Source: Pseudomonas reidholzensis
Lineage (GTDB): Bacteria; Pseudomonadota; Gammaproteobacteria; Pseudomonadales; Pseudomonadaceae
Assembly (NCBI RefSeq): GCF_900536025.1
Contig: NZ_UNOZ01000013.1
Span: 62,001-126,000, forward strand
DNA: 64,000 nt
Direction: 5' to 3'
Shown: positions 8,782 to 17,745 of the stretch, one piece after another
How positions within the stretch are numbered: the stretch's first letter is position 1
Layout of the letters: every line of letters begins with the position of its first letter
Translations under genes and position numbers: made by a program
Notes under the pieces: model-generated
What the model was told of the DNA's origin: nothing
What the model saw: only the letters and a program-made list of their open reading frames with translations
The model's database searches: none

Positions 8782-10341
8782 TCAGGTCTTGCGCAGGCTG
8801 CGCCACAAGGCGCCGACCATCAACACGCTCACCACGGCCCAGACCCAGGCCTGCTGGTTCTGCAGGCCTTCCTGATACAGCTGCGGCAACACCCCGGCCC
8901 CAACGATAAACGCCAGCAGAGCCACCTCAGCCCGCCGCGCCGCCACTGGCCGCAGCAGATAAACCAACGCCGGCAGCAACAACGCCGCACTCGGGAAACT
9001 CCGATACCGCGGATCCACCACCATCGCCAGCATGCTCACGGCCGCCGCAAACCCGGCCGCCAGCAACCACCACCCGGCCCGCGCTTCCAGCCAGGCGAAC
9101 AGCCGCTCGCGCCAGCCCTCACGCCGCGCCAGGGCCAGCACCCCATGGGCCAGCACCAGCACATTCAACCCCGCCAGCAGCACCGCCCACAGCCACTCCG
9201 CGGCAAACCGCGCATTGGTCCGCATCAACTCGCCCCACAGCCCCAGGCTGCCCGCGCCAATCGCCGCCAGCAGCGGCAGCAACAGCGCGGCCTGCACATT
9301 GCGCGGTCTCCCAGCCAAGAGCAGTGCGGCAAACATCAACACGGCACTGGCCACCAACCATTGCGGCCACAGCGCCAGGTTGCTCACCGGCCCTTCCAGC
9401 ACGCCCTTGTCCTGCCGATCGGCGTCATACAGCCCCCAATAGCCACCGACAGCGCCCTCGCTGGCGCGCTTCCACGGCTGGTCGAAGGCCTCGATCAGGT
9501 TGTAGCGCCAGCCGTTGCGCTCGGCCATGGCCACGAAGCCCCGAATGAATAGTGCTTCGTTGACCCGGCTCGGCACCGCCGTCTCGCGCTGGCGGCCCTC
9601 GCTGGGCCAGCCGGTTTCACCGATGACGATGTCCTTGGGCGCGAACTGCGTGCCGAACACCTGGCGCACCTCGGCGACATGCGCCAGCGCCTCGTCGATG
9701 CCGCGCGGGTCGTCTTCCCAGTAGGGCAGCAGGTGAATGGTCAAAAAATCCACCGCCGTCGCCACCTGCGGGTGCTGCAACCAGAACTCCCAGACATCGG
9801 CATAGGTCACCGGTACCTGCACCTGGCGTTTGACCCGCTCGATCAGCTCGGCCATGCGCTCGCCGGTGACTTCCTTGCGCAGCAGCGCCTCGTTGCCGAC
9901 GATCACCGCCGTGACCACGTCCGGGTTGGCCTTGGCCGAGGCGATCAGCAGCGCGACCTCCTTGTCGGTGTCGGCCACGTTGGCGTTGACCCACGCGCCG
10001 ATCATCAGCTTCAGCCCATGCTTGCGCGCCAGCGCCGGGATCGCCTCCAGGCCGGTCATCGAATAGGTACGAATGCACTGGAATCGCTCGGCCAGCAGCG
10101 CCAGGTCGGCGTCCATACGCGCCGGGCGCAGGCGAAACGGCTGGTCGAACGGCGACTGGTCCTTGTCGAACGGGGTGTACGAGGCGCACTGCAGTTTGTG
10201 CGTCGGGCTGGCCGCATCGGGCAGCAGCACCGGCTTGCCGAGCCCGTACCAGAGCGCGCCGAGGCCGCCGAGGGCGAGCAGGCAGGCAAGCAGGTAGAGC
10301 GGCAGCATGAGGCGGGCGGAACGGGGCATCGGGCGGTCCAT
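8782..10341 (-). CDS. Membrane-bound GH17 family glucan hydrolase/transferase
   Basis: The 519-residue protein has an N-terminal membrane anchor (LPLYLLACLLALGGLGALW, about residues 14-32), a periplasmic glycoside hydrolase family 17 barrel (about 50-330) and several C-terminal membrane helices (about 345-519). The nucleophile is probably the Glu in IGETGWPSEG; YNLIEAFDQPWKR is also characteristic. Related Pseudomonas proteins act on beta-glucans and are often named beta-(1,3)-glucosyltransferase or beta-(1,6)-glucan synthase, suggesting periplasmic glucan remodelling. The start is ATG 10341 or the in-frame ATG 10329; both have weak ribosome sites. Confidence 0.8.
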   Translation of the reverse strand: MDRPMPRSARLMLPLYLLACLLALGGLGALWYGLGKPVLLPDAASPTHKLQCASYTPFDKDQSPFDQPFRLRPARMDADLALLAERFQCIRTYSMTGLEAIPALARKHGLKLMIGAWVNANVADTDKEVALLIASAKANPDVVTAVIVGNEALLRKEVTGERMAELIERVKRQVQVPVTYADVWEFWLQHPQVATAVDFLTIHLLPYWEDDPRGIDEALAHVAEVRQVFGTQFAPKDIVIGETGWPSEGRQRETAVPSRVNEALFIRGFVAMAERNGWRYNLIEAFDQPWKRASEGAVGGYWGLYDADRQDKGVLEGPVSNLALWPQWLVASAVLMFAALLLAGRPRNVQAALLLPLLAAIGAGSLGLWGELMRTNARFAAEWLWAVLLAGLNVLVLAHGVLALARREGWRERLFAWLEARAGWWLLAAGFAAAVSMLAMVVDPRYRSFPSAALLLPALVYLLRPVAARRAEVALLAFIVGAGVLPQLYQEGLQNQQAWVWAVVSVLMVGALWRSLRKT

Positions 10342-10547
10342 CGTCAGGCACAAAGGGCTAGATGATAGCCGCAAATGCCCGGCGTCAACGCTTTGGCATG
10401 CAAGGATCGCGCAGGCCATGGCGTGCCGATGACGCTAATGGCCAAGTGCTGTCGCATCTGGTTGGGGTGGAGGTCGCGTGTGGAGCAGGTCGCACCGGGT
10501 AGCAGGTTGATGATGCAATCTCCAAGACCTGACGAGGGGATGCTTTG

Positions 10548-11396
10548 ATGAACATGCGACGTTTCCTGGGCGTGGGATCCGCCCTGGTGTTGGCCATGAG
10601 CGCAGCACAAGCAATGGCCAAAGAAGTGAGCATTGGGTATGTCGACGGGTGGGCCGACAGTGTCGCGACCACCAACGTCGCGGCCGTGGTGATCAAAGAA
10701 AAGCTGGGCTATGACGTCAAGCTGCAGGCGGTAGCCGCCGGGATCATGTGGCAGGGCGTCGCCACCGGCAAGCTCGACGCCATGCTCTCGGCCTGGTTGC
10801 CGGTCACCCACGGCGAATACTGGGCGAAGAACAAGGACAAGGTGGTCGACTACGGCGCCAACTTCAAAGACGCCAAGATCGGCCTGATCGTCCCCGAGTA
10901 CGTCAAGGCCAACAGCATCGAAGACCTCAAGACCGACGAAACCTTCAAGCAGAAGATCGTCGGCATCGACGCCGGCTCCGGCGTGATGATCAAGACCGAC
11001 CAGGCGATCAAGGACTACGACCTCACCGGTTACAAGCTGCAGGCCAGTTCCGGTGCCGGCATGACCGCCGAGCTGGGGCGTGCCTATCCCAAGCAGCAGT
11101 CGATCGCGGTGACCGGTTGGGTACCGCACTGGATGTTCGCCAAGTGGAAACTGAAGTTCCTCGAAGATCCGAAGGGCGTGTATGGCGCGGCGGAGACCGT
11201 CAACAGCATCGGCAGCCAGCAGCTGGACAAGAAGGCGCCGGAAGTGGCGGCGTTCCTGAAGAAGTTCCAGTGGCAGTCCAAGGATGAGATCGGCGAAGTG
11301 ATGCTGGCGATCCAGGACGGTGCCAAGCCCGAAGCGGCAGCCAAGGAGTGGGTGGCCAAGCACCCCGAGCGTGTGGCTGAGTGGACGGGCAAGTAA
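10548..11396 (+). CDS. Glycine betaine/choline-type ABC transporter substrate-binding protein
   Basis: Periplasmic binding protein of the OpuAC family (quaternary amines such as choline, betaine or carnitine). It has 282 residues with a signal peptide ending AQAMAKE and a mature domain beginning VSIGYVDGWADSVATTN. Several tryptophans and tyrosines are suited to an aromatic cage (MWQGVATGKLDAMLSAWLP, GWVPHWMFAKW). The ATG at 10548 has GAGGGG 8 bases upstream. No ATPase or permease gene is next to it, so it is an orphan that probably docks to a transporter encoded elsewhere, as known for other Pseudomonas betaine-binding proteins. The exact ligand is not shown by the sequence. Confidence 0.85.
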   Translation: MNMRRFLGVGSALVLAMSAAQAMAKEVSIGYVDGWADSVATTNVAAVVIKEKLGYDVKLQAVAAGIMWQGVATGKLDAMLSAWLPVTHGEYWAKNKDKVVDYGANFKDAKIGLIVPEYVKANSIEDLKTDETFKQKIVGIDAGSGVMIKTDQAIKDYDLTGYKLQASSGAGMTAELGRAYPKQQSIAVTGWVPHWMFAKWKLKFLEDPKGVYGAAETVNSIGSQQLDKKAPEVAAFLKKFQWQSKDEIGEVMLAIQDGAKPEAAAKEWVAKHPERVAEWTGK

Positions 11397-11416
11397 GTAT
11401 TTGAGCTTGTGAATTG

Positions 11417-11498
11417 GGGCTGCGTTGCAGCCCTTCGCGGGCAAGCCCGCTCCTACAGGTACGGTTCCTGTAGGAGCGGGCTTGCCCGCGATAAGGCC
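11417..11498. repeat. REP pair (GGGCTTGCCC subtype)
   Basis: GGCAAGCCCGCTCC followed by GGAGCGGGCTTGCC in inverted orientation, just after the betaine-binding gene and upstream of yjcH-actP. This is the last REP element before a 12.5-kb REP-free stretch. Confidence 0.9.
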
Positions 11499-11516
11499 AA
11501 CGCGCTCTCCCGGTTG

Positions 11517-11560
11517 TTACCAAATTGGTAATACACCGTTACCTATACGACTAAGGTCGT
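11517..11560. promoter_or_regulatory. Inverted repeats upstream of yjcH-actP
   Basis: TTACCAAATTGGTAA (11517-11531) is a palindrome about one central base. Its right half GGTAA pairs again with TTACC at 11539-11543. ACGACTAAGGTCGT (11547-11560) is a second inverted repeat with a 4-base loop. They lie 70-115 bases before the yjcH start, where an activator would bind. In pseudomonads actP is controlled by the CrbS/CrbR two-component system, but the match of these repeats to CrbR sites is only a possibility. Confidence 0.4.
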
Positions 11561-11632
11561 CTGGTTGGCGTCCAACGGCAGCATAAAGTACAGGTGGGTT
11601 ATCCCTACATCTGTGCTGCTAGGACAAAAACA

Positions 11633-11944
11633 ATGAACGACAGCATTTACCTCTCGATACAGAACAGTCCCCGCTTCAAGGAACTGGTCACGAAACGCGA
11701 ACGCTTCGCCTGGATTCTCTCGGCGATCATGCTCGGCCTCTACTGCTCCTTCATCCTCCTCATCGCCTATGGCCCGCAGATACTCGGCGCCAAGATCAGC
11801 CCTGAATCGTCGATCACCTGGGGCATCCCCCTGGGCGTCGGCCTGATCCTCTCGGCCTTTATCCTGACCGCGATCTACGTGCGTCGCGCCAACGGCGAGT
11901 TCGATGAGCTGAACAAGGCAATCCTCGAGGAGGCCAAGCAATGA
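11633..11944 (+). CDS. yjcH: DUF485 membrane protein, actP partner
   Basis: The 103-residue inner-membrane protein has two hydrophobic helices ([23 protein letters not shown] and [21 protein letters not shown]) and belongs to the DUF485/YjcH family, which is almost always encoded directly upstream of acetate permease. Its precise role is unknown; a helper or regulatory subunit of ActP is likely. The ATG at 11633 has AGGA 8 bases upstream. The stop overlaps the actP start as ATGA, so translation is coupled. Confidence 0.93.
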   Translation: MNDSIYLSIQNSPRFKELVTKRERFAWILSAIMLGLYCSFILLIAYGPQILGAKISPESSITWGIPLGVGLILSAFILTAIYVRRANGEFDELNKAILEEAKQ

Positions 11945-13605
11945 TCCGTCAAGCCAAAGCCCTGGCCGTCCTGGCCTGCGGCGTTTTCGCACCCGCCGTG
12001 TGGGCAGCCGACGCGCTGACCGGCGAGGTGCAGAAACAGCCGCTCAACGTCTCTGCCATCATCATGTTCCTGGCCTTCGTCGGCCTGACCCTGGGGATCA
12101 CCTACTGGGCCTCGAAACGCAACAAGTCCGCCGCCGACTACTATGCCGCCGGCGGCAAGATCACCGGCTTCCAGAACGGCCTGGCGATCGCCGGTGACTA
12201 CATGTCGGCGGCGTCCTTCCTGGGGATTTCCGCGCTGGTGTTCACCTCCGGCTACGACGGCCTGATCTACTCGATCGGCTTCTTGGTCGGCTGGCCGATC
12301 ATCCTGTTCCTGATCGCCGAGCGCCTGCGCAACCTGGGCAAGTACACCTTCGCCGACGTCGCCTCGTACCGCCTCGGGCAAAAGCAGATCCGCACCCTGT
12401 CGGCCTCCGGCTCGCTGGTGGTGGTGGCCTTCTACCTGATCGCGCAGATGGTCGGCGCCGGCAAGCTGATCGAGCTGCTGTTCGGCCTCGACTACCACGT
12501 CGCGGTGATCCTGGTCGGTATCCTGATGTGCCTGTACGTGCTGTTCGGCGGCATGCTCGCGACCACCTGGGTACAGATCATCAAGGCGGTGCTGCTGCTG
12601 TCCGGTGCCAGCTTCATGGCGCTGATGGTGATGAAACACGTCAACTTCGACTTCAACACGCTGTTCTCCGAGGCGATCAAGGTGCACGCCAAGGGTGAAG
12701 CGATCATGAGCCCGGGCGGCCTGGTCAAGGATCCGATCTCGGCGTTCTCGCTGGGCCTGGCCTTGATGTTCGGTACCGCTGGCCTGCCACATATCCTGAT
12801 GCGCTTCTTCACCGTCAGCGACGCCAAGGAAGCGCGCAAGAGCGTGCTGTATGCCACCGGCTTCATCGGTTACTTCTACATCCTGACCTTCATCATCGGC
12901 TTTGGCGCGATCCTGCTGGTCAGCACCAACCCGGACTTCAAGGACGCCGCCGGCGCCCTGCTGGGCGGCAACAACATGGCGGCGGTGCACCTGGCCGATG
13001 CCGTGGGTGGCAGCATCTTCCTCGGCTTCATCTCGGCGGTGGCCTTCGCCACCATCCTCGCGGTGGTGGCCGGGCTGACCCTGGCCGGTGCTTCGGCGGT
13101 CTCGCATGACCTGTACGCCAGCGTCTGGCGCAAGGGCAAGGCCAACGACAAGGACGAGATCCGCGTATCGAAGATCACCACCATCTTCCTCGGCGTCCTG
13201 GCCATCGGCCTGGGCATCCTGTTCGAGAAGCAGAACATCGCCTTCATGGTCGGCCTGGCCTTCTCGATTGCCGCCAGCTGCAACTTCCCGGTGCTGCTGC
13301 TCTCGATGTACTGGAAGAAGCTGACCACCCGCGGCGCCATGATCGGCGGCTGGCTGGGCCTGGTCAGTGCGGTCGGCCTGATGATCCTTGGCCCGACCAT
13401 ATGGGTGCAGATCCTCGGCCATGAAAAAGCCATCTACCCGTACGAGTACCCGGCGCTGTTCTCCATGCTGATCGCCTTTGTCGGTATCTGGTTCTTCTCG
13501 GTCACCGACAAGTCCACTGCCGCGGAAAACGAGCGTGCGCTGTTCTTCCCGCAGTTCGTCCGTTCGCAGACTGGCCTGGGTGCCAGCGGGGCGGTTTCCC
13601 ACTAA
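11941..13605 (+). CDS. actP: Cation/acetate symporter ActP
   Basis: Sodium:solute symporter family permease for acetate and related short acids (glyoxylate, propionate) in the inner membrane. The 554-residue protein has an N-terminal signal-like segment ([18 protein letters not shown]), about 13 membrane helices, and family stretches such as [18 protein letters not shown] and [16 protein letters not shown]. It is cotranscribed with yjcH through a 4-base overlap and followed by an intrinsic terminator. Regulation by CrbS/CrbR is known for the orthologous operon in other pseudomonads. Confidence 0.96.
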   Translation: MIRQAKALAVLACGVFAPAVWAADALTGEVQKQPLNVSAIIMFLAFVGLTLGITYWASKRNKSAADYYAAGGKITGFQNGLAIAGDYMSAASFLGISALVFTSGYDGLIYSIGFLVGWPIILFLIAERLRNLGKYTFADVASYRLGQKQIRTLSASGSLVVVAFYLIAQMVGAGKLIELLFGLDYHVAVILVGILMCLYVLFGGMLATTWVQIIKAVLLLSGASFMALMVMKHVNFDFNTLFSEAIKVHAKGEAIMSPGGLVKDPISAFSLGLALMFGTAGLPHILMRFFTVSDAKEARKSVLYATGFIGYFYILTFIIGFGAILLVSTNPDFKDAAGALLGGNNMAAVHLADAVGGSIFLGFISAVAFATILAVVAGLTLAGASAVSHDLYASVWRKGKANDKDEIRVSKITTIFLGVLAIGLGILFEKQNIAFMVGLAFSIAASCNFPVLLLSMYWKKLTTRGAMIGGWLGLVSAVGLMILGPTIWVQILGHEKAIYPYEYPALFSMLIAFVGIWFFSVTDKSTAAENERALFFPQFVRSQTGLGASGAVSH

Positions 13606-13622
13606 CGCCTGACCGTTAACCT

Positions 13623-13649
13623 ACAACGCCCCGCCTGTCGGGGCGTTGT
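13623..13649 (+). terminator. Intrinsic terminator after actP
   Basis: An 11-base perfect stem (ACAACGCCCCG with CGGGGCGTTGT) around a CCTGT loop, 17 bases after the actP stop. The following bases are not a clean T-tract, so termination may be partial. Confidence 0.75.
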
Positions 13650-13681
13650 CGTGTCTGGCTGATGGCGTTTTGCACACGCTG

Positions 13682-13711
13682 GGAAATTTCCGAGGCTCGC
13701 TCGGAACGGTC
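13682..13711 (+). promoter_or_regulatory. Operator-like palindrome upstream of the pilin gene
   Basis: GGAAATTTCC at 13682-13691 is identical to the core at 16909-16918 before the chaperone gene. After a one-base length difference, the next 20 bases (GAGGCTCGCTCGGAACGGTC) match the equivalent bases there at 13 of 20 positions. The half sites TTTCCCA and TTTCCGA each differ by one base from the TTTCCTA heptad known for BvgA. The site ends 90 bases before the pilin start. Binding by the regulator encoded at 18963 is inferred. Confidence 0.6.
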
Positions 13712-13800
13712 TTGGTCAATGCAACGGCACGACCCTGAATAATCTCCTTGCTCGCCGGGACCCACCCGGCAGGCATCAACCGTTCAAGGAGATCTGATTC

Positions 13801-14280
13801 GTGAAACGTACGTTACTTGCCCTTCCCCTGGCCCTGTTCTGCGCGACGTCGGCGTTTGCCATCGACCCCATCGAGAAGCAGGTGCTGATCACCGCCCAGA
13901 TCCCGACCGCGGCCTTTTACGTCGAGCCCGTTGGCGGTAACTGGATGAACGACCCGCAGGAGCTGACCTGGAACTCGTTCCAAGGCACCCTCGATCCGGT
14001 CATCAAGCAACTGCAGGTCAAGAGCACCGTCGGCCCGATCAGCGCCTACCTGGTGTCGCCAGCCGTCATCGCCAGCGGTACCCACAACATCGAGCTGGAC
14101 GTCAAGGTCGGCGACACCGTGCTGCAAACCACCCCGGCCGAAGTGGTCAGCGCGGCCCAGGCCAGCACCGGCGCGATCATCGGCTTCGAAGTGGCCGCCC
14201 AGGCTGCTCCGGTCACCGGTTACGAGCCAGGGAGCTACCAGGGCCTGGTCAGCATGATGTTCGAAACCGCCGCGCCTTGA
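13801..14280 (+). CDS. CS1-type (class 5) fimbrial major pilin
   Basis: Structural subunit of an alternate chaperone-usher pilus, homologous to CooA/CfaB of enterotoxigenic E. coli and CblA of Burkholderia. The 159-residue protein has a signal peptide ending TSAFA and a mature start IDPIEKQVLITAQIPTAAF, which resembles the VEKTISVTASVDPT donor strand of CooA. Near the C-terminus YEPGSYQGLVSMMFE matches the family's GQYQGLVSIIL segment. There are no cysteines in the mature part, as usual for this family. The GTG start has AAGGAG 9 bases upstream. It is the first gene of the pilus locus, with an operator-like palindrome about 110 bases before it. Confidence 0.9.
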   Translation: MKRTLLALPLALFCATSAFAIDPIEKQVLITAQIPTAAFYVEPVGGNWMNDPQELTWNSFQGTLDPVIKQLQVKSTVGPISAYLVSPAVIASGTHNIELDVKVGDTVLQTTPAEVVSAAQASTGAIIGFEVAAQAAPVTGYEPGSYQGLVSMMFETAAP

Positions 14281-14373
14281 GCCTGACGCTCAGCCGTTAA
14301 CCCATCCGTTGTTGCCCGCCTTACCTTCGGCGCTTGTCGAGGGGAGGGTGGGCATTGCCCTCAAGCGACGCTC

Positions 14374-16869
14374 ATGCCGATCACTCATTGCATCACAGCT
14401 TTGCTGCGCCGTGGCTTGCCCCTGGTTGCCTGCCTGGCTGCCGCGCCGTCCTGGTCCGCCGAGGCACCCACCACCCTGGGCCGCGTCGATGGGCTGCCGC
14501 GGGAGTTCGAGGCGCACTTCTTCGACGTGCCGCTGGCCGTGCGGGTCGACCTCGATGGCCGTTACCTGGGCGATGCGATGGTCGTGCTCAGCCGCGACCA
14601 GCGGGTGCAACTGCTTGAATTCACCGACACCCAGGAGAGCCGCGAGCCCGAGCGCGTGCGCCGTCTCTGGCGCGAACGCCTGGCCGAGGGCCGCGCCCTG
14701 GGTGATTGCCAGTCCGACTGCCCGTCGGGCCTGCGCGCGCTGCACTACAGCCTGGTCAATTCGCAGCTGTCGCTGCTGACCCGCGACGCTGAAGCTGTTG
14801 ACCAAGACGCGCGCTTCCACCACCTGCCCGAGCAGGGCAGCCATGGCCTGTTGCTGCGCAACCAGCTCAACCTTGTGGGGGATGGCCGTGGCACCAGTGG
14901 CCGCTACGCGATGCAAGGTCAAAGCAGCATCGGTAAATGGACCGCCCTGGCCGACGGCCAACTCGACCGCGGCAGCGACAGCCAGGAGTCCACCCGTTAC
15001 CGGGTCGACCAGCTCTACGCCGAGCGCCTGATCGAAGACAACTTCTACCGTCTGGGCTATTTCACCCCCAGCGCCCAGGGCCTGACCCGCCAGCCGCGGC
15101 TGATGGGCGCCAGCCCCGATACCACCCTCGGCCTGATGATCGGCAGTAGCGACAGCCTGGCCATCGACAATGGCGCGCCGAGCGCCACGCCCATCTACGT
15201 CACCCCTGATCGCCCCGCCGTGGCCGAGATCTACCGCAACGGCGTGCTGATCAACAGCCAGCCGGTGCAGCCTGGCTTGCAGACCCTCGACACCCGTGTG
15301 CTGCCCGGCGGCATCTATGAAATCGAAGTGCGCGTGGTCGAGGACGGCCAAGTCACCTCGCGCAGCCAGGAGTTCATCTACAAGCCCAGCAACTGGCGCA
15401 GTACCGACGCGCCCTGGCGCTACAACCTGTACCTGGGGCGGCAAAGCAGCCTGCTGAGCAACTGGGCACGCGACCATGACGACAGCCTGAGTGCCGGGGT
15501 CCTGGCCAACTACCTGCTGCACCCGCGGGCGGTGGTCGGCCTTTCGACCCAGCGCATCGATGAGCGGCTGCAGTACGGCACCTCGCTGGACTGGGACGTG
15601 CTCGACCGCTTCAAGCTCTATGCCAATGTGTTCCAGGCCCAAGGCTACGGCAGTGGCTACGACCTGCAGGCGATCCACAGCTATTCCAGCGGTTCGCTGG
15701 TGGCCAGCCACAGCCGCTCGTGGTTGTCTCGCCCGCGCGAGGTACGTGGCACTGCGTTCGTGCAACGGCAGACGCAGTCGTCGCTGTCGTTGAATCAGCG
15801 CCTCGATCCGCGCAACACCGCCAGCCTGCGCGTGTCGCACAGTCGCGGTGCCAGCGACGGGCTGGGCATTGACCTGGGCTGGTCGTATTTCGGCCGAGTG
15901 CTCGGTTCGGACGCCAACTGGCGCCTGTCGCTGTTCGACCGGCCGGGCACCGTGGGCACTGCCGACGTGCGCAGTCGTGGGGTCAACCTGAGCCTGAGCA
16001 TGAGCCTGGGGGATGGCGGGCGGCGGCTCTCTGCCAGCCTTGGCACGCGCACCTCCCGCGATGGCGGGCGCGACCTGAACACCTCGCTGGCCTACCAACA
16101 AGACGTCGACCTGGGGCCATTGCGCAGCGTCGGCATGAGTGCCAGCGCCGACCGTTATGGCGTCGGTCTGGGCGGCGACACCCAGTTCGAAAACCGCGTC
16201 ATGCATGGCGATGCCTATGTTCAGCGTTCGTCCTACAACGGCGAGTTCAATGGTGGCCTGAACCTCCAGAGCCTGCTGGCGGTGGGGGATGGCAAGGCCG
16301 CCTTGAGTGGCCAGTTCCTGACCCACCAGGCGGGCTTGATAGTCGACGTCGAGACCGACCTGGAAGACCTGCAATTGCGCGCCGACGATCCCAACGGCAG
16401 CACGGCCAGCCTGCGGCCTGGGCGCAACGTGATACCGGTGGCGGCCTACAAGGCAGGGCATGTGCAGTTCGACTTCGCCGGCAGTGACGCGACCGCTGCG
16501 GTGATTCAGCCGTCGAGCCTGGACTACCACCTCAACCGCGGCGGCATCGCCTATCGGCAACTGCGGGTAATGCGCACGGTCACCGTGATCGGGCGCTTGC
16601 TCGATGGCCAGGGCAAGCCATTGCGCGGTGCCCAGGTGATCAACCACGCCAGCCGCACGGTCAGCGAGGCCGATGGCTTCTTCGCGGTGGAAATGAGCGA
16701 GGCCACGCCGAGCCTCGAGGTTCATCAGCACGGTGCCGCGGCCTGCCTGCTCAGGCTCGATCTGCTGGCGCTGGAGCGTGAGGGCGATGTGGTCCTGGCG
16801 GGCGATCAGACCTGCAGCCCGGCAAGCCTGGCCGAGGTGCCCCAAGCGCCCGGCCAGGGTCGTGGTTGA
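14374..16869 (+). CDS. CS1-type fimbrial outer-membrane usher
   Basis: Outer-membrane pore that receives chaperone-bound subunits and assembles the fibre. The 831-residue protein is close in length to CfaC/CooC. It has a signal peptide ending PSWSAEA, an N-terminal domain with a cysteine pair (GDCQSDCPSG, about residue 115), and a long beta-barrel region with alternating short repeats. A plug-like domain lies around residues 275-330 (TPIYVTPDRPAVAEIYRNG), and an E-set-like C-terminal domain follows from about 735 (VIGRLLDGQGKPLRGAQV). The ATG at 14374 has no strong Shine-Dalgarno. The gene lies 93 bases after the pilin gene and is probably cotranscribed with it. Confidence 0.92.
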   Translation: MPITHCITALLRRGLPLVACLAAAPSWSAEAPTTLGRVDGLPREFEAHFFDVPLAVRVDLDGRYLGDAMVVLSRDQRVQLLEFTDTQESREPERVRRLWRERLAEGRALGDCQSDCPSGLRALHYSLVNSQLSLLTRDAEAVDQDARFHHLPEQGSHGLLLRNQLNLVGDGRGTSGRYAMQGQSSIGKWTALADGQLDRGSDSQESTRYRVDQLYAERLIEDNFYRLGYFTPSAQGLTRQPRLMGASPDTTLGLMIGSSDSLAIDNGAPSATPIYVTPDRPAVAEIYRNGVLINSQPVQPGLQTLDTRVLPGGIYEIEVRVVEDGQVTSRSQEFIYKPSNWRSTDAPWRYNLYLGRQSSLLSNWARDHDDSLSAGVLANYLLHPRAVVGLSTQRIDERLQYGTSLDWDVLDRFKLYANVFQAQGYGSGYDLQAIHSYSSGSLVASHSRSWLSRPREVRGTAFVQRQTQSSLSLNQRLDPRNTASLRVSHSRGASDGLGIDLGWSYFGRVLGSDANWRLSLFDRPGTVGTADVRSRGVNLSLSMSLGDGGRRLSASLGTRTSRDGGRDLNTSLAYQQDVDLGPLRSVGMSASADRYGVGLGGDTQFENRVMHGDAYVQRSSYNGEFNGGLNLQSLLAVGDGKAALSGQFLTHQAGLIVDVETDLEDLQLRADDPNGSTASLRPGRNVIPVAAYKAGHVQFDFAGSDATAAVIQPSSLDYHLNRGGIAYRQLRVMRTVTVIGRLLDGQGKPLRGAQVINHASRTVSEADGFFAVEMSEATPSLEVHQHGAAACLLRLDLLALEREGDVVLAGDQTCSPASLAEVPQAPGQGRG

Positions 16870-16905
16870 GCCCTGCGGCCGGCATAACGGGCGCTCGAAC
16901 ACCAT

Positions 16906-16939
16906 TTAGGAAATTTCCTAAGGCGTTCTAGGACCGATC
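16906..16939 (+). promoter_or_regulatory. Operator-like palindrome upstream of the chaperone gene
   Basis: TTAGGAAATTTCCTAA (16906-16921) is a perfect 16-base palindrome made of two inverted TTTCCTA heptads, the known BvgA recognition unit. Its core and the following bases recur upstream of the pilin gene at 13682-13711. It ends 72 bases before the chaperone start, so a second, separately controlled promoter inside the pilus locus is likely. Confidence 0.65.
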
Positions 16940-17010
16940 CTGCAACCCAGGGCATAGCCATGAGCCCCCTGGCATCACTACTCTCGTCATCCCCGTAAGG
17001 AGACTGAAAC

Positions 17011-17745
17011 ATGACCATCCCACGGCTGATCCTGTTGGCGTTGTGCATTGCCCCGATGGCCTCATACGCCGCCCCGCAGCTCAACGTCGGCACCCTGTAC
17101 GACTACCTCGACAGTGGCAAGAGCACGCTGCTCAAGCGCGTGCGCAACGGCGGCGACACCACCGCGTTCGTCAAGATCAGCGTGGCCGAACTGGTTTATG
17201 ACGCCAACGGCGTGGCCCGCGAAGTCGACACCGACGGCCTGCCGCTCGAGCAGCGCGGCCTGGTCGCCAGCCCGGCGCGGCTGATCGTGCCGGCCCAGGG
17301 CATGCAGGCGGTGCGCCTGCTGTACCGCGGCGCACGCGCTGAAGAGCGCTACTTCCGTCTGCGCTTCGTGCCCGTGCTGCCCGAAACCGGGGACGGCTTT
17401 GCGGTCAACGAAGCGGAGGCCGAGCAGTACCGCGACAGCCTCAAGGCTGGGGTCAACCTGCTGGCCGGGTATGGCACGCTGCTGTTCGTGCGGCCCGCCG
17501 AGGCCCGCTTCCAGACACCGGTGCAGCGCCAGGGCGGCCAACTGACAGTGGCCAACCAAGGCAACACGACGGTGGTGCTCGACCACTTCCGCCAGTGCCT
17601 TACGCCGGGGCAGAACTGCGAGCCGGCCACCAAGCACCACCTGTTGCCAGGGCGTAGCCGGGCGTTCGAGGGGCAGGTGGGCAAGGTCCATCAGTTCGAG
17701 CTGCACGAAGGCGCCGAGCACAAAGCCATGGTGGTGGAAGGATGA
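17011..17745 (+). CDS. CS1-type periplasmic fimbrial chaperone
   Basis: Escorts pilin and adhesin to the usher by donor-strand complementation. The 244-residue protein has a signal peptide ending MASYAAPQ, then two immunoglobulin-like domains. The first contains PARLIVPAQGMQAVRLLYRG, the equivalent of the FGL/FGS subunit-binding strand region. The second has a cysteine pair (FRQCLTPGQNCEP near residue 200) and an LLPGRSRAFEG stretch. Length and pattern match CfaA/CooB. It has a good AAGGAG ribosome site and overlaps the adhesin start by 4 bases (ATGA). Here it comes after the usher, whereas in CFA/I-type loci it comes first. Confidence 0.9.
   Translation: MTIPRLILLALCIAPMASYAAPQLNVGTLYDYLDSGKSTLLKRVRNGGDTTAFVKISVAELVYDANGVAREVDTDGLPLEQRGLVASPARLIVPAQGMQAVRLLYRGARAEERYFRLRFVPVLPETGDGFAVNEAEAEQYRDSLKAGVNLLAGYGTLLFVRPAEARFQTPVQRQGGQLTVANQGNTTVVLDHFRQCLTPGQNCEPATKHHLLPGRSRAFEGQVGKVHQFELHEGAEHKAMVVEG

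Noticed and set aside
11561..11590. Possible sigma-54 promoter before yjcH
   Set aside because: GG and GC elements are present but the spacing is not the required one, so no call was made.
14290..16905. 871-codon open frame opposite the usher gene
   Set aside because: Shadow frame. The plus-strand usher has a signal peptide, family motifs and the correct operon position.
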